This document shows, one piece after another, positions 54,214 through 64,000 of a stretch of DNA of 64,000 nucleotides. The stretch is taken from the NCBI RefSeq assembly GCF_015326965.1, contig NZ_CP017659.1, forward strand, positions 7,143,001-7,207,000. The letters run 5' to 3'. A program made the translations under genes and the position numbers. Numbering within the stretch: the first letter of the stretch is position 1; the number at the start of each line of letters is the position of its first letter. The notes under the pieces were generated by a model that was not told the DNA's origin, ran no database searches, and was given only the letters and a program-made list of their open reading frames with translations. The DNA is from Paenibacillus sp. JZ16 (GTDB taxonomy: Bacteria > Bacillota > Bacilli > Paenibacillales > Paenibacillaceae).

Positions 54214-55533
54214 TTGGCAAAATTTGAATATCGTTTTCCAGAGCTGGGTGAAGGTCTGCATGAAGGTGAAATCATCAAAATGCATATCAAGCCAGGCGAC
54301 AAAGTAACAGACGACGACATCATCATGGAAGTACAGAACGACAAGGCGGTCGTAGAAGTTCCTTGTCCCGTGAACGGTACGGTTCAAGAAGTTTTTGCCA
54401 AGGATGGTCAAGTATGCCGTGTCGGTGAAGTGGTAGCTATCATCGATGCTGAAGGCGACATTCCTGAGCAAGAGGCTCCTGCTGAAGAGCAGTCTGCGCA
54501 AGAAGCTGACGCAGCTAAAGGCAGCGCGGATACAACTTCTTCCCCGGCTCAAGATGCACCGGCTGACGCTAAACAAGGCGGAAACGGTGGAGCAGCTGCT
54601 CCAGCAGCACCTAATCGTGAAGTTCTGGCTACACCTAGCGTGCGTAAATTCGCTCGTGAGCAAGGCGTAGACATTGCACAAGTGCAAGGTTCTGGCAACA
54701 ACGGTAAAGTGACTCGCGAAGATGTTGAAGCCTTCAAGAACGGTGGAGGCCAAGCAGCAGCTCCAGCGCAAGAAGCGGCTTCCGAAGCGAAAGCAGCTCC
54801 TGCAGCAGCATCCACAGCGGTGGACACTCGTGCAGAAGAAGAGCGCGTACCATTCAAAGGTATCCGTAAAGCGATCTCGAACGCTATGGTTAAATCGGCT
54901 TACACAGCTCCTCACGTTACGATCATGGACGAAGTGGACGTAACCGAGCTGGTAGCGTTCCGTACCCGCATGAAACCGATCGCTGAGAAGAAAGGCACGA
55001 AAGTTACGTATCTGCCATTCATCGTTAAAGCACTCGTTGCGGCTAGCCGTCAGTTCCCGGCTTTGAATGCGATGATCGACGAAGAAGCGAACGAAATCGT
55101 GTACAAAAAATACTACAACATCGGTATCGCTACGGATACAGACAACGGTCTGATCGTACCGGTTATCAAAGATGCGGATCGTAAGAGCATTTGGATGATC
55201 GCTGACAGCATCCGTGATCTGGCTGCTCGCGGCCGTGAAGGCAAACTGTCTCCTAACGAAATGAAGGGCAGCACGATTTCCATCACGAACATCGGATCTG
55301 CAGGCGGCATGTTCTTTACGCCAATCATTAACTTCCCAGAGGTTGCTATTCTCGGTACCGGCCGCATCAGCGAAAAGGCGGTTGTGAAGAACGGCGAGAT
55401 TGTAGCAGCACCTGTTATGGCATTGTCCTTGAGCTTTGACCACCGTATCATCGACGGCGCAACGGCTCAAAACTTTATGAACTATATTAAACAACTGCTC
55501 GCTAACCCTGAGCTGCTTGTTATGGAGGTGTAA
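54214..55533 (+). CDS. pdhC: Dihydrolipoamide acetyltransferase (E2)
   Basis: The 439-residue core of the complex, moving acetyl groups to CoA. One lipoyl domain (1-80; lipoylated Lys44 in [12 protein letters not shown]), an Ala/Glu-rich linker (about 88-130), the peripheral subunit-binding domain (about 137-175; [18 protein letters not shown]), a second Ala-rich linker and the catalytic domain ending in [12 protein letters not shown] with the catalytic His. TTG start behind GGGAGG. Three bases separate it from pdhD. Confidence 0.97.
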   Translation: MAKFEYRFPELGEGLHEGEIIKMHIKPGDKVTDDDIIMEVQNDKAVVEVPCPVNGTVQEVFAKDGQVCRVGEVVAIIDAEGDIPEQEAPAEEQSAQEADAAKGSADTTSSPAQDAPADAKQGGNGGAAAPAAPNREVLATPSVRKFAREQGVDIAQVQGSGNNGKVTREDVEAFKNGGGQAAAPAQEAASEAKAAPAAASTAVDTRAEEERVPFKGIRKAISNAMVKSAYTAPHVTIMDEVDVTELVAFRTRMKPIAEKKGTKVTYLPFIVKALVAASRQFPALNAMIDEEANEIVYKKYYNIGIATDTDNGLIVPVIKDADRKSIWMIADSIRDLAARGREGKLSPNEMKGSTISITNIGSAGGMFFTPIINFPEVAILGTGRISEKAVVKNGEIVAAPVMALSLSFDHRIIDGATAQNFMNYIKQLLANPELLVMEV

Positions 55534-55536
55534 CTA

Positions 55537-56952
55537 ATGGTAGTTGGAGATGCTTCTTTAGATATTGATACTCTAGTCATTGGTGCTGGTCCTGGTGGTT
55601 ATGTGGCGGCGATTCGTGCCGCCCAACTGGGTCAAAAGGTTCTGATCGTTGATAAATCGGAACTCGGCGGTGTTTGCTTGAACCGTGGTTGTATTCCTTC
55701 CAAGGCTTTGATCGCTGCAGCTCATCAGTTCGAGTCCGCTAAGCATGCCGATGCATTCGGTATTTCCGTGGAGAACGTAACGGTTGATTTCGCGAAAACA
55801 CAGGAATTCAAAAACGGCGTTGTCAAAAAAATGACTGGCGGCGTAGCCGGTTTGCTGAAAGGCAACAAAGTGGAAGTTTTCAACGGCGAGTGCATGTTCA
55901 TCAACGAAAACGAAGCGCGTGTATTCAATGATCATGAATCACCGCGTTACCGCTTCAAGAACTGCATCATTGCTACAGGTTCCCGTCCAATCGAACTGAA
56001 GCCATTCCCGTTTGGCGGACGCATCCTGTCTTCTACCGAAGCATTGAACCTGCCTGAGGTACCGAAGAGCATGATCGTAATCGGTGGCGGCTACATCGGT
56101 GCCGAGCTTGGTCAAATGTACTCCAAATTCGGTTCGAAAGTAACGATCATCGAAGGTCTGGACAGCGTTTTGGCTGGCTTTGACAAAGACATGACAAGCC
56201 TCGTTACGAAAAACATGAAGAAAACCGGTATCGAAATTATCACAGGTGCTAAAGCTGAAAGTGCCGAGCAAAACGATAAAGAAGTTACCGTGAAATACTC
56301 CGTGAATGGCGAAACCAAAGAAGTAACAGCAGATTACCTGCTGGTTACGGTTGGCCGTCGTCCGAACACGGACGGAGAGCTTGGCCTGGATCTGATCGGC
56401 CTCGATATGGATGAGCGCGGATTTGTGAAAGTCGACCATCAAGGACGCACAAGCATTCCTCATATCTTCGCGATCGGGGATATCGTATCCGGTCTGGCGC
56501 TTGCACACAAAGCTTCCTATGAAGGTAAAGTGGCTGCTGAGGCCATTTCCGGAATGCCGTCCGTCGTGGATTACAAATGTATTCCAGCCGTTGTGTTTAC
56601 GGATCCAGAATGCTCCAGCGTAGGTTACACCGAAGCTCAAGCGAAGGAAAAAGGCCATAAAGTGAAAGCAGGCAAATTCCCTTACGCAGGTAACGGACGT
56701 TCCGTATCCTTGAACCATCCGGAAGGCTTCGTGAAGATCGTAGCTGAAGAAGGAACAGGACTTATTCTCGGAGCGCAAATCGTAGGTCTGGAAGCTTCCA
56801 ACCTGATTGCAGAGCTCGGTCTTGCTATTGAGATGGGCGCTACGCTTGAAGATGTAGCCTTGACCATCCATGCGCATCCGACGCTTGGCGAAATCGTAAT
56901 GGAAGCAGCGGAATTGGTTATGGGTCATCCGATCCACATCATCGCCCGTTAA
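55537..56952 (+). CDS. pdhD: Dihydrolipoamide dehydrogenase (E3)
   Basis: A 471-residue flavoprotein that reoxidises lipoamide with NAD+. FAD motif [11 protein letters not shown], redox disulfide Cys47/Cys52 in [16 protein letters not shown] motif [11 protein letters not shown], second FAD motif FAIGDI, and the catalytic His-Glu pair in HAHPTLGE. Start at 55537 behind ATGGAGGTG. Last gene of the operon. Confidence 0.97.
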   Translation: MVVGDASLDIDTLVIGAGPGGYVAAIRAAQLGQKVLIVDKSELGGVCLNRGCIPSKALIAAAHQFESAKHADAFGISVENVTVDFAKTQEFKNGVVKKMTGGVAGLLKGNKVEVFNGECMFINENEARVFNDHESPRYRFKNCIIATGSRPIELKPFPFGGRILSSTEALNLPEVPKSMIVIGGGYIGAELGQMYSKFGSKVTIIEGLDSVLAGFDKDMTSLVTKNMKKTGIEIITGAKAESAEQNDKEVTVKYSVNGETKEVTADYLLVTVGRRPNTDGELGLDLIGLDMDERGFVKVDHQGRTSIPHIFAIGDIVSGLALAHKASYEGKVAAEAISGMPSVVDYKCIPAVVFTDPECSSVGYTEAQAKEKGHKVKAGKFPYAGNGRSVSLNHPEGFVKIVAEEGTGLILGAQIVGLEASNLIAELGLAIEMGATLEDVALTIHAHPTLGEIVMEAAELVMGHPIHIIAR

Positions 56953-56993
56953 TCCAAACGACTTTCGTTTTTTCGAGTCATTATATATTCGGC

Positions 56994-57038
56994 CAGGAGG
57001 CAGAGAACGCGCAGGCGGTTTTCTGCCTCCTGTTTTTT
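56994..57038 (+). terminator. Intrinsic terminator of pdhABCD
   Basis: Stem CAGGAGGCAGA with TCTGCCTCCTG, followed by T7. Confidence 0.92.
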
Positions 57039-57153
57039 TATGTGGATGCCGCAAGCGATATCCGGCCTCTTTCGGCAGGGTTATTTTAAGCATCCCAATC
57101 ATTCCACGAACATGGTAGACTGTTGATATGAGATTCTAGTGAGGTGACTATAC

Positions 57154-57948
57154 ATGAAACAATACTTGGAGCTGCTGCAAGACATTCTTGATCATGGCGT
57201 AGAGAAAGGGGACCGCACGGGGACGGGAACGTTATCCGTATTTGGAAGACAGCTGCGGTTTGACCTTTCTAAAGGCTTTCCTCTGATGACAACCAAGCGG
57301 ATTCACTTAAAATCGGTGATACACGAGCTTCTGTGGTTCTTAAGCGGGGAGACGAATATCCGGTATCTAAAAGAGAACGGCGTGCGGATATGGGACGAAT
57401 GGGCAGATGAGAACGGCGATTTGGGACCGGTCTACGGCTCGCAGTGGCGAGCGTGGGAAACGCCGGATGGACGCCATATCGACCAGATTGCCAACGTCAT
57501 CGATTCGATTAAAAACAATCCCGACTCCCGGCGGCATATCGTCAGTGCCTGGAACGTGGCAGAGATCGACAACATGAAGCTGCCTCCATGCCATTTTGTA
57601 TTCCAATTCTACGTGGCGGGCGGGAAGCTCTCCTGCATGCTTACCATGCGTTCCGTGGACAGCTTCCTCGGGCTACCGTTCAACATTGCGAGTTATGCAC
57701 TGCTTACCCATATGGTTGCCCAGCAGTGCGGCCTGGAGCCAGGTGAATTCATCTGGTCCGGTGGCGACGTCCATATCTATTCCAATCATATGGAACAGGT
57801 CAGAACGCAGCTTGAACGCGAGCCTTATGAGCTGCCGAAGCTGGTCATCAAGCGCAAGCCGGAGAGCATCTTTGATTATACATTCGAAGATTTTGAATTT
57901 GAGGGTTACCAGTATCATCCAACCATTAAAGCGACCGTAGCTGTGTAA
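57154..57948 (+). CDS. thyA: Thymidylate synthase ThyA
   Basis: Methylates dUMP to dTMP with methylene-tetrahydrofolate. The 264-residue length and Cys146 in [12 protein letters not shown] are exactly as in the short, E. coli-type ThyA; other family parts are [19 protein letters not shown] and [11 protein letters not shown]. It lies 61 bases before folA, which regenerates the folate that ThyA oxidises. Confidence 0.98.
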   Translation: MKQYLELLQDILDHGVEKGDRTGTGTLSVFGRQLRFDLSKGFPLMTTKRIHLKSVIHELLWFLSGETNIRYLKENGVRIWDEWADENGDLGPVYGSQWRAWETPDGRHIDQIANVIDSIKNNPDSRRHIVSAWNVAEIDNMKLPPCHFVFQFYVAGGKLSCMLTMRSVDSFLGLPFNIASYALLTHMVAQQCGLEPGEFIWSGGDVHIYSNHMEQVRTQLEREPYELPKLVIKRKPESIFDYTFEDFEFEGYQYHPTIKATVAV

Positions 57949-58009
57949 ATAAACAAGTGGTACCGATATTCGGCGCAATCCATTTGTACAAGGAAGGAGT
58001 GACGGTGTA

Positions 58010-58498
58010 ATGATATCGATGATTTGGGCAATGGGCAAGGACCAGGTAATCGGGCTGAACGGCACCATGCCGTGGCGATTGCCGCGGGATATGGCCTTCT
58101 TCAAGGAGACGACCCTGCACAAAACGATTCTGATGGGGCGCAAGACCTGGGAGTCCTTTGGCAGCAAACCTCTGCCTCACCGAAAGAATATCGTGCTGAC
58201 GAGAGACCGAAGTTTCACGCTGACGGACGATCAGGGCATCGTGATCCATGATATAGATGAAGCCCTTCCCTACGCGGAGAACGCAGAGCTGATGGTGATC
58301 GGCGGATCCCAGATTTATGAATTGATGCTTCCGAAAGCGGATCGGTTGTACTGCACGTTTATTGATGAAACTTTTGAAGGGGATACGTTCTTCCCTGAAG
58401 TGAACTGGGACGAATGGAAAATTATCGAAGAAGTTCCCGGCATAACGGATGAAAAGAACCCGTATGCCTACCGGTTTGTTACGTTCGAACGAAAATAA
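58010..58498 (+). CDS. folA: Dihydrofolate reductase
   Basis: A 162-residue enzyme that reduces dihydrofolate with NADPH. The substrate-binding acid is Asp in WRLPRDMAFF, the nucleotide-binding motif is ILMGRKTWESFG, and VIGGSQIYE is the later glycine-pair motif. Site AAGGAAGGAG. Partner of thyA upstream. Confidence 0.97.
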   Translation: MISMIWAMGKDQVIGLNGTMPWRLPRDMAFFKETTLHKTILMGRKTWESFGSKPLPHRKNIVLTRDRSFTLTDDQGIVIHDIDEALPYAENAELMVIGGSQIYELMLPKADRLYCTFIDETFEGDTFFPEVNWDEWKIIEEVPGITDEKNPYAYRFVTFERK

Positions 58499-58839
58499 AG
58501 AGCTTGATGACGAGCTTTGAAGGGATAGACATACTCCAATCCATCCATGTTGACAATGTTTTGTTAGTAGGATAATACAAATGATCATGCATATAGTCCA
58601 TTTAACAGGAGAAAAGCGAAATGCTACTATATTTTTAATGTTTATACAAATCGCTGCTTAAATAGCCGCTAATCATGGGGATTCATGCTCTGATAAAAAA
58701 TTTTTTAGCATAAATAGAAAAAATAAATCAGACTGAAACCTGTTTCTTGGGTCATCTGAAGATCGATGTCGGATGATTTATGATATGATAAATTGTACAT
58801 GGTAACCAGCATGGATAGAACGGATGGGGGTAAAGCAGT
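58499..58839. other. 341-base leader region of gltD
   Basis: Starts with a strong promoter (58550-58578) followed by two tiny frames (58621-58638 and 58638-58661) and AT-rich sequence with a near-palindrome ATTTAT-GATATG-ATAAAT at about 58776-58793. No terminator is visible after folA and no GlnR/TnrA operator matches fully. Confidence 0.5.
58550..58578 (+). promoter_or_regulatory. Sigma-A promoter in the gltD leader
   Basis: Perfect TTGACA, a 17-base spacer and TAATAC. It lies about 260 bases ahead of gltD. Confidence 0.75.
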
Positions 58840-60327
58840 ATGTCTACACCAACAGGATTTATGGAATATCAGCGCCAGCTTCCGGCAGATCGGAGCCCGG
58901 CCGAACGAGTTAAAGACTGGGAAGAGTTTCATAAACATTTAGAAGAAGAAGAGCTCCAGACCCAGGGAGCACGCTGCATGGACTGCGGTACGCCATACTG
59001 CCATACAGGAATCGATATGCTCGGCGGCACTTCGGGCTGCCCGATTCATAATCTGATTCCGGAATGGAACAATCTTGTATACCGGGGCTTGTGGAGAGAA
59101 GCCTTGGAGCGTCTCCACAAAACAAACAACTTCCCGGAGTTTACCGGACGCGTATGTCCTGCTCCTTGTGAGGGTTCCTGCACCGTCGGTTTGATTGGGG
59201 AGCCGGTCACGATAAAATCCATCGAGCAAGCGATCATCGACAAGGGCTTTGAAGAAGGCTGGGTCGTTCCCGAGCCGCCGGCGAAGCGTACGGGACGCCG
59301 CGTAGCCGTTGTCGGTTCTGGTCCGGCAGGGCTGGCTGCGGCTGCTCAATTGAACAAAGCAGGCCATTCCGTAACCGTCTATGAACGTGCCGACCGTATC
59401 GGCGGATTGTTGACTTACGGGATTCCATCCATGAAGCTGGACAAGGGTATTGTTCAGCGCCGTGTAGATCTGCTCGCAGCGGAAGGCGTCGAATTCGTTG
59501 TCAACACCGAGATCGGCAAAGACATTCCCGCCAAGCAGCTGATGGAAGACTATGATGCCGTCGTACTGTGCGGCGGTGCAACAAAACCGCGTGAATTCAA
59601 TATTGAGGGAAGTGACCTCAAGGGCATTCATTATGCGATGGACTATCTGAACGGAACCATCAAGAGCCTGCTGGATTCGGGTCTCGAGGATGGCAACTAC
59701 TTGTCGGCAAAAGACAAGGACGTTATTGTCATCGGCGGCGGTGACACCGGTTCTGACTGCGTCGCAACAGCGCTTCGCCACGGCTGCAGCAGTGTTACCC
59801 AGTTCGGCACGCATAAACAGGCTCCGCTGCAGCGTGATCCGATTGCGAACCCTTGGCCGCAGTTCCCGAACGTGTACACGCTCGATTATGCACACGAGGA
59901 AGCCAAAGCGCTGTTTGGCAGCGATCCACGCGAATTCTCCATTATGACCACGAAATTTGTCGGGGATGAAGAGGGCAATCTGAAGGAGCTTCATACCGTT
60001 CAAATCGAGCGTATTGTAGACGAAACCGGCCGTAAAGTGTATCAACCGATTCCGGGCACGGAGAAAGTATTTCCTGCTCAAATGGCGTTCATTGCCATCG
60101 GTTTTGACGGACCGGAGCATACGCTGGTCGAGCAGCTTGGACTTGAAACGGATCGCCGTTCCAATGTGAAAGCGCCGTATGGCAAATATACGACCAATGT
60201 AGATAAAGTATTTGCCGCCGGGGACATGCGTCGCGGACAAAGCCTCGTGGTATGGGCGATCAACGAAGGCCGTGAGGTAGCGCGCGAGGTAGACAAATAT
60301 TTGATGGGTGCGACCGTACTGGTTTAA
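58840..60327 (+). CDS. gltD: Glutamate synthase small-subunit-like oxidoreductase
   Basis: A 495-residue NADPH-dependent flavoprotein that feeds electrons through iron-sulfur clusters to the large subunit. The N-terminal cysteine cluster region holds [15 protein letters not shown] and [12 protein letters not shown] motif [18 protein letters not shown] motif GGGDTGSDC; last FAD motif [10 protein letters not shown]. No gltA/gltB large subunit is beside it, so it either pairs with a distant gene or acts with another partner. ATG at 58840. Confidence 0.92.
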   Translation: MSTPTGFMEYQRQLPADRSPAERVKDWEEFHKHLEEEELQTQGARCMDCGTPYCHTGIDMLGGTSGCPIHNLIPEWNNLVYRGLWREALERLHKTNNFPEFTGRVCPAPCEGSCTVGLIGEPVTIKSIEQAIIDKGFEEGWVVPEPPAKRTGRRVAVVGSGPAGLAAAAQLNKAGHSVTVYERADRIGGLLTYGIPSMKLDKGIVQRRVDLLAAEGVEFVVNTEIGKDIPAKQLMEDYDAVVLCGGATKPREFNIEGSDLKGIHYAMDYLNGTIKSLLDSGLEDGNYLSAKDKDVIVIGGGDTGSDCVATALRHGCSSVTQFGTHKQAPLQRDPIANPWPQFPNVYTLDYAHEEAKALFGSDPREFSIMTTKFVGDEEGNLKELHTVQIERIVDETGRKVYQPIPGTEKVFPAQMAFIAIGFDGPEHTLVEQLGLETDRRSNVKAPYGKYTTNVDKVFAAGDMRRGQSLVVWAINEGREVAREVDKYLMGATVLV

Positions 60328-60364
60328 TCCTTCTCCTAAATATGCTATCATATGAATAGTAGTT

Positions 60365-60396
60365 AAAAGGACTTCGCGAGAGCGAAGTCCTTTTTG
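60365..60396 (+). terminator. Intrinsic terminator of gltD
   Basis: Perfect 13-bp stem (AAAAGGACTTCGC with GCGAAGTCCTTTT), GAGA tetraloop and T5. Confidence 0.93.
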
Positions 60397-60443
60397 GAGT
60401 TAGCCACCGCGCCATGGTTACTCATCGGGGAGGAGAATGTCAT

Positions 60444-62735
60444 TTGAAAACGTTGGTCATTGCCGAAAAGCCGGATATGGGACGGAACATCGCTGCGGTC
60501 ATCGAGCCGCGGGCCAAGAATAACCGTACATATCTTGAAGGTGAGCAATACATCATAACTTGGGCTATCGGACATCTGGTTGGGCTGGCGGAGCCGGATG
60601 CATATGATCCGAAGTACAAACGCTGGAATTTACGGGACCTGCCCATCATTCCGGAGCAATTCAAAATCATCCCGAATCCGAAAACCAAGGATCAGCTGAA
60701 GGTCATTGGAGAGGTCGCCAAGCGCTGCAGCCATATCGTAAACGCATGTGATGCGGGACGAGAAGGACAATATATTTTCGCTCTTATCCAACAACAATTA
60801 AAATTGAAACAGCCTGTAAAAAGACTATGGATTTCGGATTTAACGGCGGAAAGCATCGCCCGTGGGTTTGCGGAGCTGAAGGATGGGATTGAATTCGAGA
60901 ATTTAACGCAGGCTGCGCGCGCACGCAGTGAAGCCGATTGGTTGATCGGCATGAATGCTTCGCGTGCCTTTACGACACGCCATCAGACTTTACTGTCGGT
61001 TGGGCGGGTCCAGACGCCGGTTCTGGCTCTGATCTATGACCGGCAGAAGGAAATTGAAGCCTTTGAATCGCAAACGTTCTACGACGTGAAGGCCGTGTTC
61101 AAGCAAGAGCAGCTGGAGTATACCGGAACATGGCAGGGAGAGCGGCTGACCTCGCAAGAGAAAGCAGAGACGATTGCAGCCAAGGTTAATGGGAAGAATG
61201 GGCTCATCACCAAATATGAAGTCAAAGAAACGAAAGAATATCCGTTTAAATTGTATGATTTGACCCTTCTTCAGCGTGAAGCCAATGCCAAATACGGATA
61301 CTCTGCCAAAAAAACGCTGGATCTTGCGCAAGCATTGTATGAGCGTCACAAGGTCATTTCATATCCGCGTACCAACTCCAATTACGTGAATGAACAGAAT
61401 ATCGAAGGCATGCACAAGGCACTTCACATGTTGAAATCGACCTCCTATGCATCGATGGCGGAAGGAGCGGATCCTAGCCGGGTGCACATGAATAATAAGG
61501 CGGTATGCAATCCGCAGCGGGTTGAAGATCACCATGCCATCTTGCCGACGTTAAAGCGTCCGGGCACGCTCAGCAAGGAAGAGCAGCATATTTACGATCT
61601 GGTCATCATCCGGTTTCTCTCGCATTTTTACCCGCCGGCCATGTACAAGCAGCATACGGTGCTTACCGAGGTCGAGGGCGAAGCGTTCAAGACGGGAATT
61701 AAGGAACTGCTGTCGCTTGGCTGGAAGGTGCTGATTGCCCAGGATAAAGAGCAGAAGAAAGCCAAGTCTTCCAAGAAGGGAAAAGAGGACGAGGAAGAGG
61801 AGACCCAGGAATGGAACGACCGTTCCTTTGATCTGTCCCCGGATGAGCCGGTGCACTGCAAGAAATCCGAAGTGAAAGAAAAGGCAACCCAGCCGCCTAA
61901 GAGTTATACGGAAGGAACGCTGCTGAAGGCGATGGAAAGTGCCGGAAAATCCATCGAGGATGAAGCGCTTCGGGATGCGATGAAAGACAGCGGGCTTGGA
62001 ACGCCGGCTACCCGTGCAGCGACCATTGAACGCTTGAAGAAGGTCGGATACATTACGATGCAGGGCAAAAGAATCACGGTTACCCAAAAAGGGAGGACGG
62101 CGGTGGAGCTGATCCGTCATGCAGGCGTAGAATTACTTGCTTCGCCTGAGATGACGGGCCAATGGGAACGGCGCCTTCACCAAATATCCAAGGGCGAGGC
62201 TTCCGCCGACGTGTTCATGCAAAACGTGCAGAAGTTTACCATTTCGATCATCAATAAGGTATCCTCGCAGCGTCCCGCGCCTTCGTCGCTTTTCGGCGGA
62301 GATGAGGACAAGTCCAAAGGAAGAGGGAAGCGAAGCACGGGAAAAGCTGCCGCAGCCCCACGCGACAAGGAAGAACGAGCGGCTAAGCGGATTCCGAAAT
62401 CCAATGCCGCTGCTTCAAACGATACGTCGTCCGTACGTTCTTCATTAGGCCGATGCCCTAGACCCGGATGTGAAGGGCATATTATTGAAGGGCGCAAAGG
62501 TTATGGTTGTGCCAATTTTAAAACCGGCTGCAGCTATGTCATCTGGAAGGAATTTGCCGGTAAACAGGTTTCGCATGCGATGCTGAAATCCTTGCTGCTG
62601 CAAGGCAAGACTCAGGTATTATCCTTTAAAAACGAGGACGGCAGCACGTTTAAAGGCAGAATTGTCCTAGCTGCTGAAGGGAACGGAAAGCTTGCTGTTC
62701 AGGCAGAGGACTCGAGTGAAGCCGTGAAATCGTGA
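60444..62735 (+). CDS. topB: DNA topoisomerase III (type IA)
   Basis: A 763-residue topoisomerase. The toprim domain begins TLVIAEKPDMGRN and carries CDAGREGQ at the metal site, catalytic Tyr307 in VISYPRTNS, and the helical gate follows. After a Lys-rich, low-complexity insert (about 435-460) and a second basic linker (about 610-665), the C-terminus has a zinc-ribbon-like CPRPGC, CANF and C-SYVIW topo-C domain (about 670-710). The start is TTG at 60444 with GGGGAGGAG upstream. Confidence 0.94.
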   Translation: MKTLVIAEKPDMGRNIAAVIEPRAKNNRTYLEGEQYIITWAIGHLVGLAEPDAYDPKYKRWNLRDLPIIPEQFKIIPNPKTKDQLKVIGEVAKRCSHIVNACDAGREGQYIFALIQQQLKLKQPVKRLWISDLTAESIARGFAELKDGIEFENLTQAARARSEADWLIGMNASRAFTTRHQTLLSVGRVQTPVLALIYDRQKEIEAFESQTFYDVKAVFKQEQLEYTGTWQGERLTSQEKAETIAAKVNGKNGLITKYEVKETKEYPFKLYDLTLLQREANAKYGYSAKKTLDLAQALYERHKVISYPRTNSNYVNEQNIEGMHKALHMLKSTSYASMAEGADPSRVHMNNKAVCNPQRVEDHHAILPTLKRPGTLSKEEQHIYDLVIIRFLSHFYPPAMYKQHTVLTEVEGEAFKTGIKELLSLGWKVLIAQDKEQKKAKSSKKGKEDEEEETQEWNDRSFDLSPDEPVHCKKSEVKEKATQPPKSYTEGTLLKAMESAGKSIEDEALRDAMKDSGLGTPATRAATIERLKKVGYITMQGKRITVTQKGRTAVELIRHAGVELLASPEMTGQWERRLHQISKGEASADVFMQNVQKFTISIINKVSSQRPAPSSLFGGDEDKSKGRGKRSTGKAAAAPRDKEERAAKRIPKSNAAASNDTSSVRSSLGRCPRPGCEGHIIEGRKGYGCANFKTGCSYVIWKEFAGKQVSHAMLKSLLLQGKTQVLSFKNEDGSTFKGRIVLAAEGNGKLAVQAEDSSEAVKS

Positions 62736-62754
62736 AACGGCACAGTTAAATAAA

Positions 62755-62803
62755 AAACCGAGCCCATCAGGGATGCCATCCTTGATCGGTTCGGTTTATT
62801 TTG
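62755..62803. terminator. Terminator between topB and the HAD gene
   Basis: Stem AAACCGA with TCGGTTT, inner ATCA/TGAT, then TATTTTG; A-rich on the other side, so it can serve both convergent genes. Confidence 0.8.
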
Positions 62804-62804
62804 A

Positions 62805-63542
62805 TTAATCTAAATGCTCTTCAATGACTTCGGGCACTTCGGTCAGCGCCGATACGGTATATAACACGTTATGAGGCTCCTGCTTCAGCTCGACCAGGTT
62901 ATATTGCCATTCGCGCTGCTGTTTGATATAGATGCTGTTGATGCCGGCCGTCAGCGCCGGAACGACATCGGTGCGAAGTGAGTTGCCGATCATCCAGGTA
63001 TCGGAGCGGGAGAATGTCCCCATCGTGAGGATTTCTTCCAACGCCGCAATATTTTTATGCTGGCGAATGTAGATTCGGTCTTTGAAGTAATCGGCCAGCT
63101 TCATTTGTTCGATTTTCCGCTTCTGAATCCGGGTCTCGCCTCCTGTGTAGAGATGGAGACAATGGCCATCTTGCTGGAGCTTCTCGAGCGTCTCAACCAT
63201 GCCGGGGTAGGCTTCGATTTCCTGCTCATATACACTGAGTCCTAATTCGTAGAGAAGCTCTTCTTCCTTGGGCGAGCTTTCTCTTCCATGAATGCGGCCG
63301 AAATAATGATACGTATCGATAAGGGATTGCGGGAAGTTCGCACTTGCAAATCCCAGCTTATCTATGCCGGCTACGTCGACCTCCATCTGCTTGGCTCGGA
63401 CTTCTTCGGTAGTCAAGCCAACATGTTGAAACCATTCGGTCATCCACTCGAAGTAATCGCCAAGAATCAGATCGAAATATTTGTTGCAATGTATTAATGT
63501 GTCATCCATGTCGAAGATAATATGCTGCGATGTTTTACTCAT
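62805..63542 (-). CDS. HAD-superfamily hydrolase
   Basis: A 245-residue HAD phosphatase: motif I IIFDMDDTLIHC, motif II HLYTGGE, lysine in RIYIRQHKN, and motif IV TWMIGNSLRTDVVPA, in which Asn replaces the first of the usual acidic pair (GNS). Cap inserted after motif I. Substrate unknown. Start behind AGAAGGAG. It follows the winged-helix gene by 16 bases, so both are likely in one operon. Confidence 0.87.
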   Translation of the reverse strand: MSKTSQHIIFDMDDTLIHCNKYFDLILGDYFEWMTEWFQHVGLTTEEVRAKQMEVDVAGIDKLGFASANFPQSLIDTYHYFGRIHGRESSPKEEELLYELGLSVYEQEIEAYPGMVETLEKLQQDGHCLHLYTGGETRIQKRKIEQMKLADYFKDRIYIRQHKNIAALEEILTMGTFSRSDTWMIGNSLRTDVVPALTAGINSIYIKQQREWQYNLVELKQEPHNVLYTVSALTEVPEVIEEHLD

Positions 63543-63558
63543 GGTTCACTCCTTCTTA

Positions 63559-64000
63559 CTATGAAAGTCGAATGTATGACTCCAGGAACATCTGAAGTTC
63601 GGCAGCCCCATCCGGTCGCAGGCTGAATCTTTCGTTATTCTCGGATTTCAGATGGGAGCGCAGCAAGCCGGCTGCCCTCAAAATCATCAGATGGTGCATC
63701 AATTCCTCATAAGGCTGACCCAACTCGGACGCCATTTCGGACACGGCCTTCGGTTCATCGGCAATATATCGCAGGAGACGCAGGCGTTCCGGGTCCGCAA
63801 GCGCCTCGGTCATGCGGAGGAGAACCACGGGCGGCTCATCTTCCTCTTCTTCCGGGACATCGATCGGATACTGCAGCAGGAGTACGTTCTCATAGAAGCA
63901 ATAGGTATTGATCGGCCGGAAATGCGTGCCCGGGAACAAGACTACGTTCTCCTGGGGCACGTCGTCGAGTATAACGCCGCTAGAAGCGTATTCGATTAAA
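63559..64000 (-). CDS. Winged-helix (ArsR-like) transcriptional regulator, C-terminal part
   Basis: Runs off the right edge; 146 codons are open, and a GTG at 63958-63960 is probably internal. A variable region with an acidic patch (DVPEEEEDEPP) is followed by a winged helix: LLRMTEALADPERLRLLRYI, EPKAVSEMASELGQPYEELM, and the wing with ERFSLRPDG. ArsR-like DNA-binding fold at the C-terminus of a longer protein; ligand unknown. Upstream of the HAD gene in the same direction. Confidence 0.8.
   Translation of the reverse strand, partial: LIEYASSGVILDDVPQENVVLFPGTHFRPINTYCFYENVLLLQYPIDVPEEEEDEPPVVLLRMTEALADPERLRLLRYIADEPKAVSEMASELGQPYEELMHHLMILRAAGLLRSHLKSENNERFSLRPDGAAELQMFLESYIRLS

Noticed and set aside
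58560..58585. GlnR/TnrA operator before gltD (TGTTAGTAGGATAATACA)
   Set aside because: It looks similar but has one base too many between the half-sites and mismatches at fixed positions.

Overview
The window looks like a chromosomal segment of a spore-forming Gram-positive bacterium (Bacillota), most likely a Paenibacillus or close relative. The evidence is strong GGAGG-type ribosome binding sites with frequent TTG/GTG starts, Bacillus-type intrinsic terminators, a sporulation gene (spoVK), and a gene order on the left side (mutL, miaA, hfq, spoVK, hflX, ynbB-like, glnR, glnA, lexA, yneA, ynzC) that follows the Bacillus subtilis chromosome. A secreted GH87-type alpha-1,3-glucanase also fits Paenibacillus. 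I saw no rRNA or tRNA gene, CRISPR array, insertion sequence or prophage.

Layout. 1-9.1 kb: mismatch repair (mutL end), RNA modification (RsmJ-like, miaA), hfq, a large class A penicillin-binding protein with a Gly/Asn repeat tail, a DUF402 and a DUF218 protein, spoVK and hflX. 9.2-15.7 kb: a PLP enzyme, glnRA with a recognisable GlnR operator, an ECF sigma/anti-sigma pair, and the divergent lexA/yneA SOS locus with five LexA-box matches. 15.8-28.6 kb: small membrane and HAD proteins, mtnD divergent from metH, rnz, and a compact overlapping operon that starts with two base-excision repair enzymes (Fpg-like and endonuclease IV) and ends with an RlmM/FtsJ-like methyltransferase.

28.6-39.5 kb is the most unusual part: ten closely spaced or overlapping genes encoding a Tad/Flp-like (type IV filament family) machine for a single-membrane cell. 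It holds a Ser/Thr kinase fused to a degenerate MinD-like domain, a CpaB/SAF protein, two further degenerate TadZ-like proteins, a membrane-anchored CpaF-like ATPase, a long double TadB/TadC-like membrane protein, and four small proteins with N-terminal hydrophobic helices that could be pilins or pseudopilins. No prepilin peptidase and no canonical Flp pilin are visible. A strong promoter followed by a terminator hairpin precedes it.

39.5-51.8 kb: an ABC-F protein, an aminoglycoside-phosphotransferase-family protein preceded by a possible 19-codon leader ORF, a ThiF/MoeB-type adenylyltransferase, the GH87 glucanase (minus strand), an orphan response regulator with a degenerate receiver, an NlpC/P60 hydrolase, thiN, a TRIC-type channel, a low-molecular-weight phosphatase and an esterase. 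51.9-64 kb: the pyruvate dehydrogenase operon pdhABCD, thyA-folA, a stand-alone gltD-like gene, topB, a HAD hydrolase and the end of a winged-helix regulator that runs off the right edge. Most of this part is ordinary housekeeping metabolism.
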